Assembly (NCBI GenBank): GCA_964245755.1
Contig: CAXTNV010000054.1
Coordinates: 1-21,431 of the forward strand
Source: Lichenicoccus sp964245755
GTDB taxonomy: Bacteria; Pseudomonadota; Alphaproteobacteria; Acetobacterales; Acetobacteraceae
Length of the DNA: 21,431 nt
Direction of reading: 5' to 3'
Positions within the stretch are counted from its first letter, which is position 1. Each line of letters opens with the position of its first letter. Shown piece by piece: positions 1-6,821 of this stretch. Made by a program: the position numbers and the translations under genes. Below the pieces are notes generated by a model that made no database searches, was not told where the DNA came from, and saw only the letters and a program-made list of their open reading frames with translations.

Positions 1-390
1 CCGCGATGGACCGTCTCGGACCCCGGCGTGTCTGGATGTTTTGCCTGGCCGAAACCACCATCTTCACCGGCTTGACGGCGCTGGGGACCGGGTTCCGGTC
101 TCTCGTTGCCGTCAGGGCGATCGGATCGGACCTGGCCTGCTCCGAACCAACCGTGTCTATAATGATCGTGACCGAGCAACTGCCGGCGCGAGGTCGTGGC
201 TCTCCCTATTCGATCGTTCAGGGTGGAGGGCCGCTTGCGGTGTTTGGCGTCGGGAGTGTATCTTGCGGCCGCAAGCCTGGGCTGGCGTTCCGTCATCCTG
301 TTCGGAGCCCTGCCGATCGTGGCACGGATCCTCGGGCGCATGTTTATGCGCGGGTTCATAGGATCACTCCGAAACAGATACGAGCCAGCT
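1..390 (+). pseudogene. Remnant of an MFS transporter (frameshifted, cut by window edge)
   Basis: Seen: from position 3 the frame reads AMDRLGPRRVWMFCLAE, matching the loop 2-3 signature of major facilitator transporters (motif A, DRxGxRR), followed by hydrophobic segments and a TEQLPARGRGSPYSIVQGGGPL stretch in the place where intact members have an E-W/R-x-P-x-x-E-R-G-R-A loop after helix 4. Near position 235 the similarity moves to another frame, which continues with VYLAAASLGWRSVILFGALPIV, the usual GWR helix 5/6 region. Homology then fades near position 370. The normal 12-helix protein of about 430 residues is therefore not encoded. Inference: a decayed carbohydrate- or anion-type MFS gene whose upstream part lies outside the window. 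It differs in sequence from the intact MFS gene at 13.2-14.5 kb, so it is not simply a fragment of that gene. A sequencing error could mimic the frameshift, but the loss of similarity afterwards argues for real decay. Confidence 0.6.
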
Positions 391-689
391 GCTTCTGGTC
401 TCCGGGAGCGTAGGGTCCATCGCGGAAACCCAGCTGTCACATGGTTCGTGGGTCACGTTCCTGCTGCGTCCGATAGCTCCAGATCTAGCACCGGAAAAGA
501 TCACGGCTTTAACATTGACTGGTCGTGTGCGGCATCGACGTCGTCCTGCGTGGTCAGGCACAGGATCTCCGCGTGCTCTCGCTGACCCAGGCGTCAGGAT
601 TGTGAATCACCGAATTCTGACGACCCTGTCGCAGGTGTGAGCGACAACCGTCACGCCTGCCCGAGGCTTGGGTAGGATTGAAGTCGCGC
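391..689. other. Non-coding stretch between MFS remnant and SDR gene
   Basis: No reading frame on either strand here looks like a real protein. Some weakly hydrophobic residues can be read near 430-470 in a third frame and may be further debris of the MFS remnant. The only clear structure is the inverted repeat at 631-660, listed separately. Confidence 0.5.
631..660. terminator. Hairpin downstream of the SDR gene (possible terminator)
   Basis: GCAGGTGTGA (631-640) and TCACGCCTGC (651-660) form a 10-bp inverted repeat around a 10-nt loop. Read on the plus strand all ten pairs form (one G-U); on the minus strand one C-A mismatch interrupts the stem. It lies 29 nt after the stop of the minus-strand SDR gene and downstream of the plus-strand MFS remnant. 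There is no U-tract on either side, so termination is only suggested by position; it could instead be a protein-binding palindrome. Confidence 0.4.
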
Positions 690-1457
690 CTACTGGATGG
701 TGAACCCCCCGTCCACGACGAGATTCTCGCCGTTGATCATGCCGGCTGCACCGCTCGCGAGATACAGCGCCGCGAGTGCGATTTCCTCGGGTTGAGCGAA
801 GCGCCGCGTCGGGATGCGCAGCTTCATCGCCTCGCCGGGCTCGCCGGCCCAGACCCGCCGCCCGAGCTCGGTTTCGACGATGGTCGGGCTGATCGCATTG
901 ACGGTGATGCCGCGCGGCCCCCACTCCAGGGCAAGGAGCTTCGACATGTTGATGATGGCCGCCTTGGCCGCGGAATAGGCGACGTGATGAGGCAGGGCAA
1001 CGATGCCGGCCTGCGAGGCAATGTTGACAATCCGCCCCGAACCCTGCCGGAGCATGACACCGCCAACTTGGCGAGACATCAGGAAAGGCGCCCTCAGATT
1101 GAGCGCGATATGCGCGTCCCAGTCCTCCATCGTGACATCCTCGGCTGGGGCCAGCCGTGCGAAGCCGGCGTTGTTGACCAGGACGTCAACCCGTCCGCAG
1201 AGCGCCACCGCCTGATCCACGGCGGCGATCAGGGCAGCATCGTCGGTAACGTCCACGGCGATACCCAGATGCTGCTCGCGGCCGCCGAGAGCGTCCGCCA
1301 CCGCCGCCACGCGCGGGTCACGGTCGAGCAGCACAAGCCGAGCGCCGCGACCGGTGAAGGCTTGCGCGATCGCAAAGCCGATGCCCGACGCGCCGCCGGT
1401 CACCAAGGCCACCTTGCCGGTGAAATCGAACACCGTGTCGAAGGCGAAGTCTGTCAT
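690..1457 (-). CDS. SDR-family polyol/sugar-alcohol dehydrogenase-like oxidoreductase
   Basis: A 255-residue classical short-chain dehydrogenase, the usual size of the family. Visible motifs are TGGASGIG at residues 20-27 (dinucleotide-binding glycine motif), D69-V70 of the cofactor pocket, NNAG at 95-98, Asn120, Ser148, and Tyr161-x-x-x-Lys165, so the whole catalytic tetrad is present. The C-terminal end GENLVVDGGFTIQ is typical. Asp45 after the second strand (VLLDRD) favours NAD over NADP. From overall feel it resembles D-threitol/galactitol dehydrogenases, which oxidise linear polyols to ketoses, but substrate cannot be read from sequence and 3-oxoacyl reductase-like activity is a fallback. 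The ATG is preceded by AGGAGAGGA, a strong ribosome binding site. It stands alone; the nearest upstream minus-strand gene begins 420 bp away. It could supply an oxidation step for the polyol systems elsewhere in the window; that link is inference. Confidence 0.88.
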   Translation of the reverse strand: MTDFAFDTVFDFTGKVALVTGGASGIGFAIAQAFTGRGARLVLLDRDPRVAAVADALGGREQHLGIAVDVTDDAALIAAVDQAVALCGRVDVLVNNAGFARLAPAEDVTMEDWDAHIALNLRAPFLMSRQVGGVMLRQGSGRIVNIASQAGIVALPHHVAYSAAKAAIINMSKLLALEWGPRGITVNAISPTIVETELGRRVWAGEPGEAMKLRIPTRRFAQPEEIALAALYLASGAAGMINGENLVVDGGFTIQ

Positions 1458-1876
1458 GGATGCGTCCTCTCCTGTCGTGAAGTCGGGCTGTCGGGACGAC
1501 CCTCCCTAATCACTGTCAGCCTCGCGTGTCGAATGCCCCAATCCTCATCGATCAAGGCGCCGATCTTCTCGCACAGCTGTGAGCGTGACCTTGAAAAGCC
1601 TTGCCGACAAGCCCGCGCGCCCACGTCATGCTTCGCCGGGCGTCTCGAAGGTGCTCAGAGCTCCGCGGCACTTCGGCGCGCGGAACACGACTTCCGCCAG
1701 TTGTCGTCTCACCTGCCGCGGTCGGCGGAGGATCGAGGCAGACGGCATCAAGGGCCGGTTGGCGATACTCACCTGGGCCATGGGGTGCGACAGCAGAGCG
1801 TCAAGAGACGCAGGGCCTTCAGGAATGGGGTCAGTTACAAGATCGAGGCATGCCGCCGGCAGGATGAGCTCGAGGA
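1458..1876. other. Intergenic stretch upstream of the SDR gene
   Basis: About 420 bp between two minus-strand genes. The open frames that cross it are antisense or out of phase with neighbouring genes, are rich in Arg/Ser/Ala and lack family signatures, so I call no gene. The SDR promoter should lie in the part near 1460-1560, but I see no convincing -35/-10 pair. Confidence 0.5.
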
Positions 1877-3472
1877 TCAGTCGCAGACGAGTGCGGCGCG
1901 GCGTGTCTCCGCAGTCGCATCCGCGGGAACAACGGTGCGGCGGATCGCAGGCGGCGTCCGGAAGGAGGCGAGGTTGCGTCGCAGGATCGCCGCGGCATCG
2001 GGCGTCGTTGCGTAGAGGCCCACGGTGCGGTCGTAGAACACCGTGTTGCGCGGAAACTCCCAGGTCTCGACGAGGCTCCAGGAAGCTGGAGTGATCCGCA
2101 TGATCTCGCTCCAGCACGGCTGCAGGATCGCGACCTGGACCTGGCGGCGCGCGGTCCATCGCTCGATGGCGTCGGCGCCGTAGTGGTGCGCCTTACGCAT
2201 CGCATTCGGTTCGTTCGAGCCGAGCCCGAACAGGTCAAGCACGGTCGCGTGGGAGAACCATGCCATGATGCCGAGATCGTTCACCGCAACGGTCTGATGC
2301 GGGTAGAACTCGGCGACGAAGTCGGCGGCTGCGAAGTGCTCGTACAGGCGGTCCGTGGGAGCGGTCTGCGTGTCGCGCGTGTCCATGTAGGCACGTGGCA
2401 GGAGCACCAAGGCGAGGATGGCGATCATCGGCCGCCCAGGCAGAAGTGCCAGACAGGCGACGACGTTGAGCATGAGCAGCCACGCCTCGTAGCGATACAG
2501 CCAGCCGACCGAGCCGAAGCAGTACTGCACGACACTGGACACGACGGCGAGGATGCCGAGCAGGGCCGCGGGAGAGAGCCGGCGGCCGCTCGAGAGGCTG
2601 GCGGCGATCGCGCCGAGCGTCTGCAGTGCCGTGATGCTGGTGATGGCCATGAGTGTCACGGCGGAGGGGTAGGATTTGCGGTAGAAGTTCAGATACAGCG
2701 TGTTGATGATCCCCTGCGCGAAGAGGCGCAGCGACCCGTGCGGCAGCGGCGCCTTGAGCAGCAGCGAGTTGGGCTCGAACCAGCCGCCATGCGCCATCCA
2801 GAGCGCGCCACAGGCACATAGTGGCAGGGCGGTCGCGAGCGGGAACAGGGCTGCCAGGAGCCAGCGTCGGCGCAGCAGCGAGAAGCCGCACAGCATCAGG
2901 GTGACCACGACGCTCTCGTAGCGGCAGGTAACCGCCGCCATCGTGAGCAGCGCCAGCGTGGCGTAGCGGGGCCGTGGCTGAGAGAGTGCCGCGACACCCA
3001 GCGTAGCGAGGGGCAGCACGAGCAGGATGTGCAGCAGGTGTTCCATGCCGAGCAGCGTGAGGGCGATCAGCGGTCCGGCGAGGAACAGCAGCGCCGTGGC
3101 ACCGACGGAGCGGCGCAGGTAGTAGAGCAGCGTCACCCCTATCCCCATGTTGAGAATGAGCGGCGCAAAGGTGAAGTTGAGTAACGACGTCGGCCATAGC
3201 AGCGACAGCCCCGCCAGCATCACGGTGTACAGCGGCGAAGAGGAGGCGGCGCTCCAGTCGCTCGGCTGTACGCCCCAGACCCCACTGGTGGCGAGGGTGC
3301 GGCCGAGCGCCATGTGGATGTAGGTGTCGTCGAGCGGATAGACGACGACGCCCGCATGCAGCTGCACCAGCGCGGCGCAGGCCAGGAGGTAGAGCAGCGA
3401 GACGAGGGCCGTGACCTCCCCGGTTGGCGATCGCGCCTTGGCTGCCGGCTCGGCGACAGAGAGGGTGGGCAT
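1877..3472 (-). CDS. Polytopic membrane protein, GT-C glycosyltransferase-like
   Basis: A 531-residue integral membrane protein. After a short cytoplasmic start (about 20 residues) it shows some ten to twelve hydrophobic segments up to about residue 390, then a soluble C-terminal part of about 130 residues. The first periplasmic loop has PLDDTYIHMALGRTLA (acidic pair Asp48-Asp49), the position and type of the catalytic acidic motif in GT-C fold lipid-linked-sugar transferases such as ArnT/GT39 relatives. The tail contains a conserved-looking NDLGIMAWFSHATVLDLFGLGSNE segment, also common in bacterial GT-C-like proteins of unknown role. Function as a glycosyltransferase using a polyprenyl-phosphate sugar is inference. 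The frame stays open upstream to 4159, but the hydrophilic Arg/Pro-rich extension overlaps the next gene out of phase; the ATG at 3472 gives a normal N-terminus, though its ribosome binding site is weak. Confidence 0.72.
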   Translation of the reverse strand: MPTLSVAEPAAKARSPTGEVTALVSLLYLLACAALVQLHAGVVVYPLDDTYIHMALGRTLATSGVWGVQPSDWSAASSSPLYTVMLAGLSLLWPTSLLNFTFAPLILNMGIGVTLLYYLRRSVGATALLFLAGPLIALTLLGMEHLLHILLVLPLATLGVAALSQPRPRYATLALLTMAAVTCRYESVVVTLMLCGFSLLRRRWLLAALFPLATALPLCACGALWMAHGGWFEPNSLLLKAPLPHGSLRLFAQGIINTLYLNFYRKSYPSAVTLMAITSITALQTLGAIAASLSSGRRLSPAALLGILAVVSSVVQYCFGSVGWLYRYEAWLLMLNVVACLALLPGRPMIAILALVLLPRAYMDTRDTQTAPTDRLYEHFAAADFVAEFYPHQTVAVNDLGIMAWFSHATVLDLFGLGSNEPNAMRKAHHYGADAIERWTARRQVQVAILQPCWSEIMRITPASWSLVETWEFPRNTVFYDRTVGLYATTPDAAAILRRNLASFRTPPAIRRTVVPADATAETRRAALVCD

Positions 3473-3666
3473 GATGTGGTGGCACTCTCGGCAGGGAACA
3501 TGGTCGGGCGTCTGAGGCCATATAGCCGGTGTCCCTGGCGATCCGGTAGGCGCGCGGTCGGGCGAGGCGATGGGGCGAAGCCGGCGCCGCCGCCGGACCC
3601 GCCATGCACGGCCGCAAGATGGCCGGGCCGATACCGGCGAGCGAGCTCGCCTGCATCCGGCACGGG

Positions 3667-4104
3667 CTAGCGCATCAGCGCGGCACCGGTCAGCAACAGG
3701 GCAGCCGCAGCGAAGCGCCTGCCGGTGATCGGCTGTGGCGTCAGCCCGAACAGACCGAGATGGTCCAGGGCGAGCGAACAAACCACCTGCCCGAACATGA
3801 CCAGGGCGATCATGCTCGCGGTGCCAAGGCGCGGCGCGATGGTGGTGGTCGCCGACAGCACCACGGCACCGCACAAGCCTCCCGTCCAGGCCCACCATGG
3901 CAGACTGGCGATGCCTGCGGTCCGCGGCAGCGCACGCACCATGGCCAGCCCGAGGAGCGCCAGGGCCGTGGTCAGCACCAGGCCCGAGATCGCCGCCGCC
4001 CAGACCGGCGACCCGACCACCCGCGCGAGCCGGGCGTTGATCGCCGCCTGCAGCGGCAGCATCGTGCCCGCCAGCACGGCGAGCGTCACGTAGAAGACGG
4101 CCAT
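3667..4104 (-). CDS. YdcZ/DUF606-type DMT-superfamily membrane protein
   Basis: A 145-residue protein with five hydrophobic segments, the size and layout of the YdcZ (DUF606) family within the drug/metabolite transporter superfamily. Family-like features are the N-terminal GTMLPLQAAINARLARVVGSP, the central PWWAWTGGLCGAVVLSATTTIAPRLG with its Gly-rich turn, and ALVMFGQVVCSLALDHLGLFG followed by the PITGRR loop before the last helix. Members usually act as small paired or dimeric exporters; substrate is unknown. I chose the ATG at 4104 because AGGGG lies about seven bases upstream; a GTG six codons earlier (4122) is possible but has no clear ribosome binding site. It is 194 bp upstream of the GT-C-like gene on the same strand, so the two could share a transcript, but nothing shows a functional link. 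Confidence 0.8.
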   Translation of the reverse strand: MAVFYVTLAVLAGTMLPLQAAINARLARVVGSPVWAAAISGLVLTTALALLGLAMVRALPRTAGIASLPWWAWTGGLCGAVVLSATTTIAPRLGTASMIALVMFGQVVCSLALDHLGLFGLTPQPITGRRFAAAALLLTGAALMR

Positions 4105-4537
4105 CCCATACCCCTGGGTCACCAGGCTTCACAGCTGACCGCGATGCCTTCGAAGTCAAGTCGGAGAAGCGGCGGAAGCGACTACCCGAACGCCGGGTCC
4201 TGGCGTCGTGATCGGCTCCGGATGATCGGCTGGTCCTGCAGTCGCGAGTGCCGCCTTCGGTAGCTCGCGGAGTTAACGAACTTTCAAGGTGTTGATGAGA
4301 GGATGGTCATCATTGAGATCCCGATGGTGCGGCATGACGTTCGACCGCTCATTCCCGCAAGGCGGTGCAACCGCCTCGGGGACCGACTTTGACATGGGAT
4401 GCTTAGAGCCGAAGGGACAAGGTGTGTCGTCGTTTGAAACCGTCTAGTCTCGAAAGTTAGACGGGTGAGCCGTAGGTGCGCGGGCATTCATTCCAAGGTC
4501 GGAAACACGGTCGGAATGCGGTTTCAGGAGGAACCAG
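4105..4537. other. Divergent intergenic region with several small repeats
   Basis: About 430 bp between the minus-strand YdcZ gene and the plus-strand small gene at 4538. It looks richer in A/T than its surroundings, especially 4270-4320 and 4380-4460. It holds a compact hairpin AGGCGGT-GCA-ACCGCCT (4360-4376), an inverted repeat at 4440-4464, and a direct repeat GGTCGGAA at 4497-4504 and 4509-4516, a 12-bp period just before the ribosome binding site of the small gene. No tRNA or protein-coding frame was recognised. Confidence 0.5.
4440..4464. repeat. Inverted repeat CCGTCTA-N11-TAGACGG
   Basis: A perfect 7-bp inverted repeat with an 11-nt spacer, located 74 bp before the start of the small plus-strand gene. 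It could be an operator or an mRNA leader hairpin. Only the symmetry is seen; no regulator is known for it. Confidence 0.45.
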
Positions 4538-4792
4538 ATGGCCAGGATCGAGGACTGCACGCTGGGCAGGCGGGTGAAGCTCACCGACGGGTGGGGCGGA
4601 CCCGCAAGCGTCATCGGCAGGCGCATGAACAACCGTGTCGAGGGGTCCCTGGAGCAGCCCACGCGGCAAGGGCGCCCTGACAGGACGTTTCCGGACATCG
4701 TGCTGATGCAGTTCGAGGCGCCGGTGTGGGACGGGCCGCATCACAGGATCCTCGCGTTCAGCTGCCCGTCGGAGGAGCTGACGCTGCTCTAG
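4538..4792 (+). CDS. Small hypothetical protein (84 aa)
   Basis: An 84-residue protein I do not recognise. It begins MARIEDCTLGRRVKLTDGWGG and ends with SCPSEELTLL. It is soluble, has no signal peptide or membrane segment, and mixes charged and hydrophobic residues in the pattern of a small beta-rich fold (short strands VKLTD, PASVIGRR, DIVLMQFEAPVW, HRILAFSC). Two cysteines (residues 7 and 75) are present without a metal-binding CxxC pattern. The main support for it being a real gene is the textbook ribosome binding site CAGGAGG six to seven bases before the ATG and the long leader with repeats. It stands alone on the plus strand and converges on the ABC-importer operon, whose last stop codon is 70 bp away. 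An antisense frame crossing the same bases belongs to no recognisable family. Confidence 0.6.
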   Translation: MARIEDCTLGRRVKLTDGWGGPASVIGRRMNNRVEGSLEQPTRQGRPDRTFPDIVLMQFEAPVWDGPHHRILAFSCPSEELTLL

Positions 4793-4862
4793 CTGCTGCA
4801 GCCGGGCCCCGGCTTCGTGGCCGCAGCCGGCGCCGCCGCGACAGGATGGTCGCACCGGCCGG

Positions 4863-5849
4863 TCAGACGCTCCGTCCGCGCGTCAGGCCCGACTGGATGA
4901 TGACCGCGAGCAGCAGGAAGATGCCGCTCGCGAGACCCTGATAAGCGGCACTCAGCGTGCCGATCTGGTTTATGACGTTGTTGATGATGCCCAGCAGCAG
5001 CACGCCGGCGAGGGCGCCCATCATGGTGCCGACCCCGCCGGTGAGCAGGACGCCGCCGATCACCGCCGCCGCGATCGATTGCAGCTCGTATCCGTTGCCG
5101 GCGGCGGACAGTCCGCTGCTCAGGTGTGCGGCGAGCAGCGCGCCGGCGAGCCCGGACAAGGCACCGCTGCAGCAGTAGGTCATGATCTTCACGCGCTCCA
5201 CCCGGATGCCGAGCATCCGCGCCGCCTCTTCGTTGCCACCGATGGCGAACACCGCGGCGCCGAAGGCGGTGCGGTTCAGCGCCAGGGCCGCGATCGCGAA
5301 GGCGGCCAGCAGGATCAGGATGAGCGCGTTGACGCCAAGGATCTGTCCGTTGGCGATGCGGCCGAAGAAGCCCGGATGGCTGATGACCATGCTCTCGCCG
5401 GCGAGTGCAACCGCAACACCCTTGAGCGCCAGCAGCGCCGACAGGGTGACGATGAAGGGCGCCATGCGGACCCGGGCGATGAGAAGACCGTCCAGCAGAC
5501 CGACCAGCAGACCGACGAGGGTCGGCAGCAGCAAGGCCGCACCCCAGCCGTATGGCGCGCCATACGCCGCGAGCACGGTGCCGACGCTGACCATCGAGCC
5601 GACTGCGAGGTCGAACCCGCCCATGATGATGACGAAGGTCTGCCCGATGGTGACCAGGCCCAGGAAGGTGGCGGCCGTCACGATGTCCTGCAGGTTGCCG
5701 GCGTGCAGGAAGTCGGGAAAGGCGAGCCCGGCGATCAGGACCGTGACCGCCAGCACCACGATGGCGCCGCGCGCCTGGATCAGCGCGATCAGGTGGGATC
5801 CGCGGGAGCGGCGAACCGGGGATGCGCTGCGCAGGATTGCGTCCGACAT
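4863..5849 (-). CDS. CUT2 sugar ABC transporter permease (YjfF/RbsC-like)
   Basis: A 328-residue inner-membrane permease of the ribose/galactofuranose (CUT2, BPD_transp_2) class. Signatures include TIGQTFVIIMGGFDLAVGSM near residues 67-86, matching the family GMTxVIxxGGIDLSVGS block, the middle FAIGGNEEAARMLGIRVERVKIMTY motif (the loop that contacts the ATPase), and LQSIAAAVIGGVLLTGGVGTMMGALAGV. Eight to ten helices are visible, as usual. Together with the adjacent permease it should form the heterodimeric channel, the arrangement of YtfT/YjfF rather than of the single RbsC homodimer. It starts with ATG, only 3 bp after the stop of the upstream permease, and its ribosome binding site GGGAGG lies inside that gene, so translation is probably coupled. 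It is the last gene of the ABC operon. Confidence 0.9.
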   Translation of the reverse strand: MSDAILRSASPVRRSRGSHLIALIQARGAIVVLAVTVLIAGLAFPDFLHAGNLQDIVTAATFLGLVTIGQTFVIIMGGFDLAVGSMVSVGTVLAAYGAPYGWGAALLLPTLVGLLVGLLDGLLIARVRMAPFIVTLSALLALKGVAVALAGESMVISHPGFFGRIANGQILGVNALILILLAAFAIAALALNRTAFGAAVFAIGGNEEAARMLGIRVERVKIMTYCCSGALSGLAGALLAAHLSSGLSAAGNGYELQSIAAAVIGGVLLTGGVGTMMGALAGVLLLGIINNVINQIGTLSAAYQGLASGIFLLLAVIIQSGLTRGRSV

Positions 5850-5852
5850 CGG

Positions 5853-6821
5853 TCAGCCTCCCGCACGCTGCAGATAGAGGGCGCCGATGATGAACCCTGC
5901 CTTGAGGATCTGGGCGTAGGTCGAATTCACGTTGTTCATGATGAAGCTCGCATCCAGCACCTCCAGCAGCAGCACGCCCACCACCGTTCCGACGGTTGAG
6001 ACGCGACCGCCGGAAAGGGGCGTGCCGCCGATCACCGAGGCGGCGATGGCGTCGAGCTCGAACTGCACGCCGATATAGTTCGGGTCGGCGGCACCGAGCC
6101 GGGCCGTCGCGAACAGGCCGGCGAGACCGGCAAGAAAGCCGCTTAGGCCGTAGACGAACACCAGCGTCGCACGCACCGGCTGCCCGGCGAGGAACGCCGC
6201 GGTGCGGCTGGCTCCGGCGAAGATGGCGTAGTGGCCGAGCGTCGTGCGCCGCACGATGAAGGAGAACAGCGCGGCAACGGCGAGTGCCACCAGCGCGGTC
6301 ACCGGCAGCACCGAGACCGTGGCGCCGCCGAGCCAGGAGATCGGGCCGTCGAAGGGCAGGTCGGCGCGAGCACCCCCGAGCAGCGCCTGCGCCAGGCCAC
6401 GCGCCGCGACCAGCAGCGAGAGGCTGGAGATCAGCGGGTCGATGCGCAGCACGGCGATGAGCAGGCCGTTGAGCAGCCCGCAGGACAGGCCGGCGCCGAC
6501 ACCGAGTGCGATCGAGGCGCTCTGGCCCCAGGAGAGCGTGATGCCGATCACCGCCGAGCTCAGCGCCATCACCGAGCCCACCGAGAGATCGATGCCGCGG
6601 GTGCCGATTGCGAGGCTCTGGCCGAGGGCGATCAGGATCACCGGGGCGGACTCGAACAGCAGGCTGCGGATCACGCCCGGATTGCGGAAGCCGGGGGTGA
6701 TCGCGACGTCGAACAGCACCAGGGCGGCGAAGGCGATGTAGACGCTCCACAGCCGGGCCCAACCTGCGGGCAGGCGCGCGCCCGTCCTGAGCGGGGGGGA
6801 GGCGGACCCTGTCGTGCTCAC
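5853..6821 (-). CDS. CUT2 sugar ABC transporter permease (YtfT-like)
   Basis: A 322-residue CUT2-class permease. After a short Arg-rich N-terminus it shows AFAALVLFDVAITPGFRN, ALGQSLAIGTRGIDLSVGSVMALS (the family G-x-D-L-S-V-G-S block), LRIDPLISSLSLLVAARGLAQ, a coupling-loop region AIFAGASRTAAFLAGQPVRATLVFVYGLSG, and ELDAIAASVIGGTPLSGGRVSTVGTVVGV. The last block is especially like YtfT of the E. coli galactofuranose importer. Start is GTG at 6821; the stop of the upstream ATPase gene is embedded in it (GTGA, 4-nt overlap), a classic sign of translational coupling. The two permeases are clearly diverged from each other, so this is a heterodimeric transporter and not a recent duplication. Confidence 0.9.
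   Translation of the reverse strand: MSTTGSASPPLRTGARLPAGWARLWSVYIAFAALVLFDVAITPGFRNPGVIRSLLFESAPVILIALGQSLAIGTRGIDLSVGSVMALSSAVIGITLSWGQSASIALGVGAGLSCGLLNGLLIAVLRIDPLISSLSLLVAARGLAQALLGGARADLPFDGPISWLGGATVSVLPVTALVALAVAALFSFIVRRTTLGHYAIFAGASRTAAFLAGQPVRATLVFVYGLSGFLAGLAGLFATARLGAADPNYIGVQFELDAIAASVIGGTPLSGGRVSTVGTVVGVLLLEVLDASFIMNNVNSTYAQILKAGFIIGALYLQRAGG

Noticed and set aside
3473..4159. N-terminal extension of the membrane protein to a 760-residue protein
   Set aside because: The extra 229 residues are Arg/Pro/Gly-rich, overlap the YdcZ gene in another frame and have no family likeness; ATG at 3472 gives a normal start.
4105..4537. tRNA or riboswitch in the intergenic region
   Set aside because: Hairpins are present but no T-arm GTTCGAATC-like motif, cloverleaf or known riboswitch core could be found.
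4863..6821. Recent tandem duplication of permease genes
   Set aside because: The two proteins share only family motifs; they match the two distinct permease types of YtfT/YjfF-like importers.
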